Part shown: piece after piece, positions 35,263 to 45,735 of the stretch
Layout of the letters: the number at the start of each line of letters is the position of its first letter
How positions within the stretch are numbered: the stretch's first letter is position 1
Origin: Muscardinus avellanarius
Lineage: Eukaryota > Chordata > Mammalia > Rodentia > Gliridae
Assembly: GCA_963383645.1 (NCBI GenBank)
Contig: OY726561.1
Coordinates: 32,034,826 to 32,098,825 of the forward strand
Length of the DNA stretch: 64,000 nt
Direction of reading: 5' to 3'
Translations under genes and position numbers: made by a program
The notes under the pieces: generated by a model
What the model was told of the DNA's origin: nothing
The model's database searches: none
The model's input: the letters and a program-made list of their open reading frames with translations, nothing else

Positions 35263-35930
35263 AACAAGAGAAAAGGGGGTCTTTAGGGATCTGTGGAATT
35301 CTGGCTTCTACAAAGTGGTTGCTTGACTAGAAGTTTAGTGAGATAATTTGAATGAGCCATTTCAGAAAAAAATATTACTCTTAAGTTAAATCCTCAGAAA
35401 GATATGAAGAAAAATCCCAGGAGATACTGCTTTAATTGCAAGTGTATTATATAGCTGAAAGGTTTATATTTTGCTTATTTTATAGCCTACCAAGAAAAAC
35501 AGAAACCAACACAAACAATAGCAATATGAATATCTTATATTTCAGACCTTATATTTCTAATTACATGTTAATATATAAGCAGACACTATAATGTGTACAT
35601 CCATGATTTTAAAATATTATAGCTTCTTCACCTCTCTTTTTTATCTTATGTAAATAATTTCCATAAGCACATGACCATAATGTATATTTTTCTCATTTAA
35701 ACAAAAACTAAAAGGAAAAGGGCCATTTCTCTTCTTATTTCTCCATACTTATCTTTACTGTGTACAATTTCCTTGCAATTTTTATTTCTTAAACACTCTC
35801 TAAAATTTAGCCTTTTGCTCCTGTTTTACCCCAGTTGACTTTATGATGACTTATGATGACTTTCACTTTCCTAAATATGATGGTCCTGAGTATGCATCTC
35901 CATAGGCACACAGTCAGCCCTTGACTCAAG
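35263..35930. other. Unique DNA, no gene seen
   Basis: AT-rich. A short local duplication occurs at 35842-35862, where TTATGATGACT is repeated. Confidence 0.45.
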
Positions 35931-36466
35931 TGAGCATTGCCTCACCCTCCACACATTGTCTTCACTGGGCTTCTGAGGCTTCACCCTTACATGTGTCTGC
36001 TCCTCTCTGCCTGGCACTGCTTCTAAGGTCTTTGTGCCAGTCCTACCTTTTTGCACACTCTACTTTGGATCAACCAGCTCATAGTCCTTGAACCTCCTCA
36101 TTTACCATTTAACCATACTTCCTACATGATCACATCAATTTTTTTGGCTTTACCATTTCCACAAGCTGATAATCACAAGTTTAAGTCCCAAGCATAGACT
36201 CCTTTCCTGAACTCTGAATTTATCTATTCATGTTTACATTTGAATGTCCAAAGTCCAAATGTAATCTCAAAGTTACCATGCTCCAAACTAAACTTGTTTC
36301 TACTTCCTTCCTAAAACCTATTCCCACTGACATCTTTCCACTCAGGTAGGCCCTAGACCATTGATTAATTTGCATACCATCTTTTCTTTAATCTCTTTCC
36401 CCTGGTAAAACCTGTTCCTCTTATTTTTTAGAATAAATCCAGATTAAATCCATCTCCTTTGCTTCT

Positions 36467-36518
36467 TTTCTTTTCTCTTCTTTTCTTTTCTTTTCTTTTC
36501 TTTTCTTTCTTTTCTTTT
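36467..36518. repeat. (TTTTC)n microsatellite
   Basis: TTTTC units form the antisense A-rich tail of the SINE that follows. Confidence 0.96.
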
Positions 36519-36704
36519 TAGTGGTACTGGGGTTCCTGGAAGCCCTTCTATGTCCAGGCTATACTCCTAGACCTATTTTTATAAAGTTTTTTAATTTGGA
36601 AACACGGTCTCTTAAGCCAGTGTGGCTGGATTTGAACCTGTGCGATCCTCCTGTCTCCACCTCTCAAGCACAGGGATTTCAAGTGTGCACCACCACACCT
36701 GGCT
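36519..36704 (-). mobile_element. SINE (subtype B) inserted in L2
   Basis: Plus-strand motifs GTGGTACTGGGGTTCCTGGA, CCTAGACCTATTTTTATAAA and GGTCTCTTAAGCCAGTGTGG are diagnostic of the subtype-B tail and mid-region. The head ends ACCACCACACCTGGCT. Most CpGs have decayed to TG/CA, so it is older than the 26.7-kb and 44.8-kb copies. I see no clear TSD. Confidence 0.9.
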
Positions 36705-36736
36705 TCATGAAGTTTATTCTTATATCAGCATAAATA

Positions 36737-36805
36737 TCTACCACTATCTATCTATGGATAGATAGATCTATCTACCACCATCAATATCTATCAATATCTA
36801 TCTCT
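36737..36805. repeat. Imperfect TATC/GATA repeat
   Basis: TATC and GATA words in both orientations (CTATCTATGGATAGATAG) make an inverted core that could form a hairpin. It lies in the right part of the L2. Confidence 0.8.
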
Positions 36806-37214
36806 TTTACTAGTATCCCTTTTGCCAAGCCCTCACTGTATTTCTTGCTTTTTCTGCAGATGCAACAACTGTTGGCTCAGCTTTGCTAGCTTTTCCAACC
36901 AAATATTCATTCTACCTCTTTCATTACCTTACCTCTTTCTTCAGTCTTCTCAAGGAGGACTTCCTTTGTCACCCCATTTAATTGCCATCCATTCTGCAGT
37001 TTCTATTTCTCATTCTTGCCTATTTCTTCTTCTTGTTTATCATCCATCTAGACTCTATACTCTATGCTGGCGGGTAATTTTGTCTGGGTGTTTCTCACTA
37101 CCTCAGGACTAGGTCAGAGTCTAGAATATAAGGAATCAATAAATTTTTAACAGTGAGGGAAAGAAGGACAAATACATGAAAGTATATTGATTTCTAGTAG
37201 CATTTGGTGCTGGC

Positions 37215-37370
37215 TGCAACTCCTTGAGGTTGATAGAACAGGTATTATTTTCTTTATTTTTCAAATAAAGGCAATTATATATCTTGCCCAAGGTCACAAA
37301 ACTAGTTAAATGTCAGAGATTAAACCAAACTTCAACTCTCTTGATTCCTAACCTGGTTTTCATCTTACTA
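37215..37370 (-). mobile_element. MIR remnant, antisense
   Basis: CAGGTATTATTTTCTTTATT, TTGCCCAAGGTCACAAAACT, AGTTAAATGTCAGAGATTAA and CTTGATTCCTAACC follow the antisense MIR core. Confidence 0.6.
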
Positions 37371-37894
37371 CAATAGGTGCTAAAAATATAGTTTTGTCTG
37401 TTCTTGGAAACTACAGTGCAGAGTCCCTCAAGAACCTGGAAATAAAGAAATAAGATTGCCTTTTGAGAATTGTACTATAAAATCTCAACATATAATAAAT
37501 CAGGTACCTTTAAGAAGTAGAATTGCTTTTAAACCAAAGGGACCATTCCTGATTAAATGGCTTAACATTTCCAAAAAAGAGAAGATACTAAAAGAAGACA
37601 GACTTAAAATATTTCAAAAAGTTAATTTAAGCAAAAATTAGGCAAATCAAATGGGCAGAAGCCCTAACCAGTGAAGTATAGAATTTGGAAAACTCTTGTT
37701 TCTATGGGTGAGTCAGATTCTTATAGTGTCTGCCAATGAACTGTTAGTTCATCTCACTAACTCATTGTTTTTTTCTTATTCCATGATCAAAAACTACTTT
37801 ATGATTAATAACTGATTTTCTATACGGCTCTGCCATCATGCAGAAAAATTGCAGACAATATATACTTCGAATCCATCTCTTCCTGATGTTAGCT
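37371..37894. other. Unique DNA, no gene seen
   Basis: No repeat or coding feature is recognised. Confidence 0.45.
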
Positions 37895-38235
37895 ATTTTT
37901 AAAAATTTGTATTGGTGCATTGTAGTCATACATCTTAATGGGATGCAAGATGGTGTAGACATACATGCACATATCACTCAATTAGCCCTTAGCCAATTCC
38001 CTCCCCATTCCCTTCTCCCTCCTTCTCTTGTATGGCTTAGTGATTGACATTGATATGTTTGTTAAAGTACATCATGTGCATTAGAGAATTTCCCTCTTCC
38101 CACTTTCCATCCTCTCACTTAGGTCACCTTATTGGCTCATTTATAATATCTCCTTTGTCTAGAGTTCCTCCTATGACCCATTTTCTCCCTAGCTTCTGCA
38201 TATTAGGGAGAACATACAAGTTTTTATTTAGCAAT
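37895..38235 (-). mobile_element. LINE-1 3' UTR, antisense, squirrel-like type
   Basis: TTGTATTGGTGCATTGTAGT, CATACATGCACATATCACTC, CAATTCCCTCCCCATTCCC and AGGGAGAACATACAAG follow the layout of L1 3' UTRs in squirrel-like rodent genomes as I recall them. The two frames here are repeat-derived. Confidence 0.6.
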
Positions 38236-38534
38236 TTATTATTGAAAATTAGTAACTTGACCTTGCGATTATGATTTGGCTTTTGGAAGAATAAACATAC
38301 TAATACCACTGATTAATATATACTATTCCATTTGATAGGTGTATTCTGAAGATTAATATATACTAAATTGTGATTTTATATATACCAATCTCCCTAAGTT
38401 GGCTAATTGGATGTGAGTTCTGCATTTCACCCCAATTCTTATAAATATAGAAATGTTCTTGACATTTTTGATTGTGGAATAAAATCAAATGCTGAGCAAA
38501 AGAAGGTTTGTGGGAGGTTCCTAACTTGGTGAAG
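38236..38534. other. Unique AT-rich spacer
   Basis: Nothing is recognised. Confidence 0.4.
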
Positions 38535-38930
38535 GACTCTCATAGTTCATTTTGTGTTGCTATTACAGAATAACTAATATGTCCTAATGCATAAAGAGAA
38601 GAGGTTTATTAGGCTTATAATTCTGGTGGCAGGAAAGTCTAGTGTGGTACCAACATTTCTCTGTATCACAACATGATGAGGAAGTAAAGAAAATGCAGGT
38701 ATTCACAAAAGGGCTTACACATGTGTGGTGGTTAGTCTTGTAAGACCTATTACATTCCTGTGAGATAAACATCAATCCCATTCAAAACTTGAGCTCATGA
38801 CCTAATTATTTTCCACTAGTTGCTGCCTCTTTAAGGTTCCTCTGACTTTCAACACTGGATGCAAGAGGCCAAGCTTCCAGCAAATGAACCTCCAGGGGAC
38901 AAGCCACAGATAAACTATAGCAAGGCTAGC
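38535..38930 (-). mobile_element. MaLR LTR, antisense
   Basis: TTTTGTGTTGCTATTACAGA, AGAGGTTTATTAGGCTTATA, TTCTGGTGGCAGGAAAGTCT, GACCTAATTATTTTCCACTA and GACAAGCCACAGATAAACTA follow the antisense MaLR order. No retroviral gene adjoins it. Confidence 0.65.
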
Positions 38931-40896
38931 CTGCTTCAAAAAGGGATTTAGCATGAGGCTTTAGCTGAAGTTCAGCATTTTAGAGAATAGTTGTTCAAGG
39001 ACTATTATGGGCTTTCAAGGAGGGACGAGTTGTTCTTTTGGATTAGCAGCCATGGTTGTGGCCATGTGGGTTTTTTACAAAGAGAGAAGAGAAGGACAGT
39101 TTATGGCTAAGGTCACTGGCAAGTCTAGAGAAACAGCTGCTTGGAACAGGACACAAAAGAGGCCCAGTGGGAAATTCTCAGTCTTGACTCACAACTAAAG
39201 AAAATCATTTTCCTAGCTATAGGCAAACACCTGAAGATATTTGTTGACTCGCTGACTTATAAAGCACTGTTGGCAAAAATTTGTTTCAAAGCTTGCATTT
39301 ATATACTTATATATGTTTCAGTAAGTTACATTTTTGTAATTTCTCCTTTTTAAAGTATTAAATAACAGCTAACAGTGTTCATAAAAAAGCTTTTGATTCT
39401 TAGCGGGAAAGACTCTTTCCCCTTATTTGTTTGTTTTACACCTGACTTGCATTTTAATTTATTTCACCTTGGAAGATAAATCCAAGGAAGAATTATTATG
39501 ACAACTTCAAACTTCTATTGTACCATTGTCTGATAGTGAATAAATAATTAATTTGAGAAAACAAAAGATCAACACAAATATATCAAAACATCCTAGCACT
39601 GTGATTAAAAAACATCTGAATTTTAGTTCTAGCACTAACTTACTCCTAAGATACCAAGGCACCATCAGTTACAATAGAAATAAAAAATGACTAGTAGAAG
39701 ATGGGTAGGAAAAGGGTGACATGACTTTTGTAGAGAGCAAGGGGGGGGGATGGAATTCATGAAGACAGGTGAATGGGCTAAAGTTGAAAAGGAAGATGAT
39801 TCCTAAGGATAGGAATAGGAACTAGCAAGAATCAGAGGTCAAACAGTTAAAAAGTTTAATAATTCAGAATATTATGGTTGCTTCCTAAAGGCACCAGGGA
39901 TAGTTTTCATCTTCAAAATGATAGACTAATATATTGGTCTATAAATTCAAAGGAGGTACAGTACTTCAGGCATTGGGATAGGGTGAAGTGATTCCACATT
40001 TAGCAGAAAATAAAACAGATCATTTTAGTACTTTTGCATGTTTTCTTCTCAGCCTAAAGCTATTGAGAAAGAACCAAAAAGGACTTGGTTTGTTAACATT
40101 GTAAGTAGAGAGAATACATTCTGACCTGAGGGCTAAGGAGCCAAAGCTGTAGGTTTCGGCATTTGAAACTTGAATTATAGAGGAATTCATTTTAAACTTG
40201 GTCCAAAATACTCAGTCCCAAATAATGTGGAAACGATATCAAAAACAGCCCAGGATTTGAACATGTAAATAGGTATGACTATAAAAGTGCTGTCAAACTT
40301 CTGGACACCCAGGATTATGGCAAAGGCTTCTCTAAAATTTGTGGATCATTTTATTTTGTAGAAGATATTCCCAAGCATCTTATGTGATAGCTCACATCAA
40401 TGCATAGCAATGTCACCAAAAGGAGAAACAACAATGATAGGAAATAGTGTTACATAGTCTCCCAGTGTTGAAAGTCATTGGCATCTTGGCAGTAGAAATT
40501 GCAAAGCCATCAAGTGCTTTCTTCATTCATTTGGTAAACTATGGGAACATGATGTTTTTAATATAAAAAGTATGAATTCTGAGATGAAGGAACAGCTTCT
40601 TACTGGCTCAAGCCTTTTCACAGACTATTATTAACGTTAAATTTTATTTAGAAAAAAGAAACTCACTCTTACAAGCTCAAGTACCTATTAATTTTGCAGT
40701 TTCTCCTTTAAGACATTACTGGTGTTATAGGTTGAGTCAGATAAGTCAGTTTTGCAGTATGTGTCACACAAACTTTGGAAGTTCTGTTAATGACATAAGA
40801 GATTAGAAAAATGATGACTACTTCTGAGAAGGTGGGTGCATCAGGGGTCTTCATTTTAGGTAAAACAGGGCAACATGAATGAGAACCGGAAAGAAT
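38931..40896. other. Unique stretch, no gene seen
   Basis: About 2 kb. The purine-rich part at 39680-39850 carries a run of nine G (from 39742). No convincing repeat or exon is seen. Confidence 0.45.
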
Positions 40897-41267
40897 ATGG
40901 TTTCTAGAATTTGAATCTTGAGTATCCCCTAAAGCCTCATGTGTTAGAGACTTGGTGTTCTTGAGAAGTGATGGGAAAATTGAAAGGTGGGGTCTACTAG
41001 GAAGTCTTTAGATTATTGGTAGCATGTTATTCAAGGGGATTGTGGGCCCCAGCATCCCCCTCTCTTGCTTCCTGGCCATGAGGTGAACAAGTTTTTCTAC
41101 CATTCATTCCATTCTTCTTGTGCTTCCTTACCTCAAGCCCCAAAGCAATGGGGCCAACCTGTCAAAGACTAAAAACCTCCAGAACCGTGTGACACAATAA
41201 ACTTTCAGTCTTTGTAAGTTGATTCTCTTAGATATTTGTCATAATGTTAAAAATCTCACTAGCACAA
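40897..41267 (+). mobile_element. MaLR LTR, sense, near full length
   Basis: It begins near TATGGTTTCTAGAATTTGAA and CCCCTAAAGCCTCATGTGTT. The middle has AAAGGTGGGGTCTACTAGGA and CAAGGGGATTGTGGGCCCC. The end has CCAGAACCGTGTGACACAAT, an AATAAA at 41198, and finally TCACTAGCACA. This is the classic MaLR layout with its polyadenylation signal. No internal sequence follows, so it is a solitary LTR. Confidence 0.8.
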
Positions 41268-42514
41268 TAGCATACTTCTGTTCAAGTTCATCCATTTTAT
41301 TCAAATAAATATTGGCAGTTCTGAAAGAAAAATGTTTAAAAGAAATGGGGTATTCAGTATCAAATTCTTCAGTTATGCCTCAAAATAGATCTTTTATGTG
41401 TAGAGAGACTTTTAAGAATATTCAGTAGCTATTAGGATTTCTCAGAAAAATACAATGAAAAAAGGATTACCCTTCATATTTTGAAATTTCTTCTTGGACT
41501 AAACTCTAAGCATAGGAAAACGTGGAAATGTTTTGTATTAATTCTTGCTATCCCCTTCACTGTTCACATCTGCAACTTTTGGGCCTGAATTGTTTTTACC
41601 CAGTTGTATTTTGGAATTGTGCCCTTGGGTTACATTGAGGGTCATTAGACAAAACAGCCCCGAGAAACTCATTACTTTTATTTACTGCAAAAATGTTGTG
41701 GGGCATGTTGTTCTCAGCAATGCCCATTGGACACCTTGGTTGTAATCCCCAGGAGAGATATATCTCATGGCGAAGTACCAGAAATAGTCTACTCTTTCCT
41801 GATTATGTGGATGTTCATCTCCCACAGAGAATTGCAAAACCGATCGGTTTTCAATTTACCTTGGAGACTAGGCTATGCAGAGCAATGTAGGGCACATTGT
41901 CACAACTGTTTTTGTCTTGGTATCACCACTGGTTTTCCTGCATTAATAGCTCTTCAGTGTGATGAATTCATCTACTTAGTTTTGTTTGATTTTGCAGTAT
42001 GGCTCTGAAGGCAAAACTTCTTTGGTAAAATGCAGAGTATAAGCAGGCCAACTGCCTTTATACTGTGACTAAGACCAAGACGCCTTTGGGAAGTTATAGG
42101 TATGGTCTTAGATAAATAACCTAGAGAAACATTTTCCATTAAAATGGCCATAGTATCCTTTAATTACCCCACTGTGGAAGAATAGTTGAAGGTGTGTGTT
42201 GTTTAAATCAGAATCCTTGGGGACTACACCTGAGCACAGGTATTTTTTAGAAGCTATTAATCATAATGTGTATCATCAAAAGAATGGCATTTGTAGAATA
42301 GAAAATAATTAGTACAAATGTCTTGAGTAGGGAACTGCTTGACATAATTATGAGAGTGCAAAATTCCTGTATGCTGCACCAGATTGAGGTAAAGAGGAAG
42401 GTACAGAAATAAAACTGGGGAACAAAGAAGGTTTAAGGCCTTTTAAACCATGATAAGAGGTTGCATTGTTTTTGTAATACAGTGTAGGTATTGGCAGATT
42501 CTTTGCTAAGAAAA
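41268..42514. other. Unique DNA, no gene seen
   Basis: Three overlapping frames of 65-93 codons at 41545-42008 show no recognisable domain. Part of 42190-42270 faintly resembles a MER5-type relic, too weak to call. Confidence 0.4.
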
Positions 42515-43020
42515 CTTTATTGAGATATAATAAATGTAGAGTAAAATTTGCTCTTCCCACTGTCTTTCCCTATGATCTGTAACTCTCTACAATCAACATA
42601 TAACAAATTTTTAATTTTTAATTTTTTTATTTTTGTTCTGGGGATTGATCTCAGGGTCCTTTTACTTCTAAGCTAAACTCCTAACCCTTTTAATTTTTAT
42701 TTTTATTTTGAAATAGGGTCTTGGTAAGTTGCTGAGAGTCTAAGTTGCTCAGACTAGCCTTGAACCTATGATCCCCCTTTCTCAGACCCTCAAGTACTGA
42801 GATTACAGATGTGTGCCACTGTGCCAGCTAAGAGATAGTATATTCCTGTCATTCAAAATGTTCCATCATGTTACTGTTTAGTCAACTCATCTTATCCCTC
42901 CCTCTTCTTGTCAACCATGGCTCTGCTCTCTGTCCCTATAGATCTACTTTTCCCAGAACATCTTATCAATTAGATCCTACTGTATACAGCCTTTTGAGAA
43001 TGACTTCTTCCTCTTAGCAA
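42515..43020 (-). mobile_element. Old L1M 3' end, antisense, split by a SINE
   Basis: CTTTATTGAGATATAATAAA on the left, then after the SINE ATGGCTCTGCTCTCTGTCCC, TATAGATCTACTTTTCCCAG and ATGACTTCTTCCTCTTAGCA, follow antisense L1M 3' UTRs. Confidence 0.65.
42608..42830 (-). mobile_element. Dimeric SINE inside L1M
   Basis: Antisense tail TTCTGGGGATTGATCTCAGG, long T-rich linker, head GGTAAGTTGCTGAGAGTCTA ending CCACTGTGCCAGCT. It is CpG-poor and therefore fairly old, but younger than the L1M it interrupts. Confidence 0.85.
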
Positions 43021-43043
43021 TATATTTTTGCCATTAATTCAGG

Positions 43044-43215
43044 CTACTGTGTTTGAAACCCAGAATTTCAAACAGAGGAGTGGTATATTTTCTGTATTGA
43101 GAATCACATCATGGTTGTCAGGAGTTGATTGTTTCAAGTTGGATAATACAGAAGGCAATAGCTTACATGGGTAATCTGAAGAAGTACTGAGATAGCTGGT
43201 TTGAGAAACACTGGG
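43044..43215 (-). mobile_element. Possible small hAT-like element with terminal inverted repeats
   Basis: The plus strand begins CTACTGTGTTTGAAACCC and ends GGTTTGAGAAACACTGGG. Read inwards, both ends resemble a CAGTG-TTTCTCAAAC-type terminus of mammalian MER/hAT fossils. The interior is unrecognised, so the call is tentative. Confidence 0.35.
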
Positions 43216-43529
43216 AAAGCTGAACTGAAAAGCATTCTGGGAGTTCATATATGAGCAGGAGAGAGAACTATCTACGTGGGAAATAGTTATTTCAGATAAA
43301 GTTAAAAGTTAAATATTTAAAAAAATGAAAATACTAAATGATTCCTTAGAAGATTGCAATATCATTTTAGAATGAAGAATAAAAAAATGAAACACAGTAA
43401 AACTTAAGAAAAAATTTGCAGTATAGAAAACTAAAGTGTAAGTTGAGAGTCACCATAATAGAAGTTATAAAATTAATGCCAGCAAGGGAAAAATATTATT
43501 AGCATTTGTAATCAAATATGGATTTGGAC

Positions 43530-43935
43530 ACTAGATAATGAGTAGCTTTCAATCTCCCTGACAGACAACTCAAAAGAAACATGGGCAAAGCAGAAGAAAT
43601 AATTTACTAAAGAAATACAGTTGTCAAATATACATATAAAAAGATGTTTATCCTCATTGCTTTTTGATTCAGCAGTTCTACATCTGGGGATCCATTCTAT
43701 AGTAAGCAATACTTATGTATTTGGGCATAGATTGTTTCGCATCAATGGGAAATAAATATGTAAATTTTGGTTCCTTGGCACAATAAAATATTATGCAGCC
43801 ATTAAAAAGAATGAGCTAGGTCTGTATTAAAAGAATGAGCTACATCTCATTTAAAAAGAATGAGCTAGATCATCATAAGTTCTATGTTAAATGAAAAACA
43901 GTTTGTTCAGCATGATTCTATTGGTAGCTAATTAA
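43530..43935 (+). mobile_element. Old L1M ORF2/3' UTR fragment, sense
   Basis: AACATGGGCAAAGCAGAAGA, AAAAAGATGTTTATCCTCAT, TTGATTCAGCAGTTCTACAT, ATAAAATATTATGCAGCCAT and AAAAAGAATGAGCTAG match the L1 3' region in sense. The last motif occurs three times in tandem (43801-43872). Its strand is opposite to the L1M at 42.5-43.0 kb, so the two are separate insertions or one was inverted. Confidence 0.7.
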
Positions 43936-44030
43936 AAAAAACTTTTTTGAATGAATGTGAATATGTGCATGGTGGCAGAGAGAGAAAGAGACTGAGATGG
44001 AGAGATAGACAAATAGAGAGGGAGGGAGGG

Positions 44031-44052
44031 GGATAAAGACAGAGAGAGAGAC

Positions 44053-44126
<74 letters not shown>

Positions 44127-44155
44127 AAGGGAGGGAGAGAGAGGAGGGAAGAGGG
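44031..44155. repeat. Long (GA)n purine tract
   Basis: GACAGAGAGAGA blocks pass into a pure (GA)n core at about 44066-44122, then GGGAGGGAGAGA. Strict purine/pyrimidine asymmetry makes it a candidate triplex-forming sequence. Two minus-strand frames give Ser-Leu runs and are artefacts. Confidence 0.97.
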
Positions 44156-44752
44156 ACTAGAAATGAATACAAATGCATGCACATTAAATAGCTAAACATT
44201 TTACAGGGATTTCATATCCACAGAGGAAGGTAGGATTGGGATTAGATATGTACAAGAAAATAAATATTTCTTTTTCCACAGCTAGGTTCATGGCTCAGAT
44301 CCTAAGTGAAAAACAAATTTTTAAGAGAAAAGCACATAAATATATTTAATAGAAGTTTATATGACATAGGAGCTTTTGGAAATGAAGAACCCCCCAAGTA
44401 GGGAATTGTATAATTTTTTTGGACTAGTTATGATGAAGAAGCAGAGAGTCATAAGAGGTAAGATTGCACAGAGGAGCCATGATCTCACGGTAACAAATGG
44501 GAACCTTAGCCAGGCCTGTTTGTTCAGGTCTGTCATGGTGCCTCAGTGTCTTCAGATGTAAGGATGGACTTTTTTTTTTTTTACCAAGTATAGGAAAAGC
44601 ACCTATTGTATAAAGAACACAATCAGGAAATAAATGTGGGGAAAGTTTAGAGTTATCTTCCTAGGTTTTGTGACCTGCATTTCCAAAGAATGTTTGGGGA
44701 AAAGGTCAGAAAGACCTTTCTGCCTCTATGGTTTTCTTAAATTCTTTGAGCT
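44156..44752. other. Unique DNA, no gene seen
   Basis: No repeat is recognised. A run of about 12 T lies near 44570-44581. Confidence 0.4.
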
Positions 44753-44982
44753 AAAATATTTGAGGTAGGCCGGGCGTGGTGGCACATGCTTGTAATCCCC
44801 GCGCTTGGGAGGCGGAGACAGGAGGATCCCACAGGTTCAAAGCCAACCGCGCTGGCTTAAGAGACCCTGTTTCCAAATAAAAAAATCATGAAAATAGGTT
44901 TGAGAGTGTAGCTCGGAGGTAGAAGGGCTTCCAGGAACCCCAGTACCACCAAAAAAATAATAAAAAAAAAATGTTTGAGATA
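44753..44982 (+). mobile_element. Young SINE (subtype B) with near-perfect TSD
   Basis: The element spans 44768-44967. The head is GGCCGGGCGTGGTGGCACAT, followed by CCCCGCGCTTGGGAGGCGGA, ACCGCGCTGGCTTAAGAGAC and a linker with ATCATGAAAATAGGTTTGAG. The tail is TGTAGCTCGGAGGTAGAAGG, ending CAGGAACCCCAGTACCACC. About eight CpGs remain. Flanks AAATATTTGAGGTA and AAATGTTTGAGATA agree at 12 of 14 positions. This is the best full-length representative of subtype B. Confidence 0.93.
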
Positions 44983-45100
44983 GCTCTTGTACAAATATAT
45001 AAAAAAATATAGATTTATGTTTATATATCTATGTATCTATCTTTATATATATGTATGCATGTTTATATATAGATATATGCATATGTGCAGAGATATACAT

Positions 45101-45103
<3 letters not shown>

Positions 45104-45180
<77 letters not shown>
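45104..45180. repeat. (TA)n(TG)n compound microsatellite
   Basis: A TA tract passes into a TG tract with one TATG interruption. It is preceded by about 100 bp of irregular TATATG words. Confidence 0.96.
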
Positions 45181-45181
<1 letters not shown>

Positions 45182-45245
45182 TCCATGATCTTTTTTCATG
45201 TGTTTTAGTAAAGCTCAATTATTTTTAAGATTTAAAATGATTTTG

Positions 45246-45440
45246 TAGCTGGATCATGCCTATAATTCCAGTACTTGGGAGGCTGTGACTGGAGAAATAC
45301 AGGTGTGAAACCAGCCTCATCAACTTAGGGAAACTCTCAGCTACCTAGCAAGACCCTGTTTCAAAACAAAAAATAAAAAGAGCTGGAGGTGTAGCTTGGA
45401 TGTAAAATACCCCTGGGTTCAACCCGCAGTACCAAAAATA
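45246..45440 (+). mobile_element. Dimeric SINE (subtype A), diverged
   Basis: Head TAGCTGGATCATGCCTATAA, middle CAGCTACCTAGCAAGACCC, linker, tail GAGGTGTAGCTTGGATGTAA and CCCCTGGGTTCAACCCGCAG. Complete; AATAAATA repeats follow a little downstream. Confidence 0.87.
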
Positions 45441-45477
45441 CATAAGCAACCAGTAAGAAAGTAAATGAGTGACTGAA

Positions 45478-45524
45478 TGAATAAATAAATAAATAAATAA
45501 ATAAGTAAATAAATAAAATAATGT
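45478..45524. repeat. (AATA)n microsatellite
   Basis: AATA units with one AAGT interruption. Confidence 0.95.
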
Positions 45525-45597
45525 TACTATAAATATTATTATAATTGTTTTTATATATTTGCATTTGGAAAGATACTTCAATTTTATTTTCTCTGAT

Positions 45598-45735
45598 ATG
45601 TTTTGACTATAGTTTTAATGCTGGTTCCCTCCCAAACCCAAGCTGAAATTTACTGGTTATTGTAACATTATGAAAAGGAGGTGACCAGGCCATGAGGCTC
45701 TGTCCCCACTAGAAGCAACGCAGAGTGCACGGATG
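45598..45735 (+). mobile_element. MaLR LTR 5' fragment, sense
   Basis: GATATGTTTTGACTATAGTT, TTCCCTCCCAAACCCAAGCT, GGAGGTGACCAGGCCATGAG and CTCTGTCCCCACTAGAAG resemble the start of a sense MaLR LTR. It is cut off where an antisense LTR begins. Confidence 0.5.

Larger units (their letters stand above)
35936..37160 (+). mobile_element. LINE-2 3' end, long, interrupted by a SINE
   Basis: A long diverged L2 3' end, in order: GAATGTCCAAAGTCCAAATG, CCATGCTCCAAACTAAACTT and CCTATTCCCACTGACATCTT; then, after the SINE, CTTCTCAAGGAGGACTTCCT, CACCCCATTTAATTGCCATC, and the typical end GTCTAGAATATAAGGAATCA with AATAAATTTTTAACAG. No intact reverse transcriptase remains. Frames such as 36822-37112 are L2 remnants and not genes. 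Confidence 0.7.

Noticed and set aside
41545..42008. Three overlapping plus-strand frames as an exon cluster
   Set aside because: They overlap in different frames and have no shared domain or splice logic. Overlap of chance frames is the simpler reading.
42186..42290. MER5-like DNA transposon relic
   Set aside because: Only AAATCAGAATCCTTGGGGAC and a short following stretch resemble the family. No terminal repeats are visible.
43918..44199. Ser-Leu-rich minus-strand proteins
   Set aside because: They are translations of the GA/TC tract at 44031-44155.
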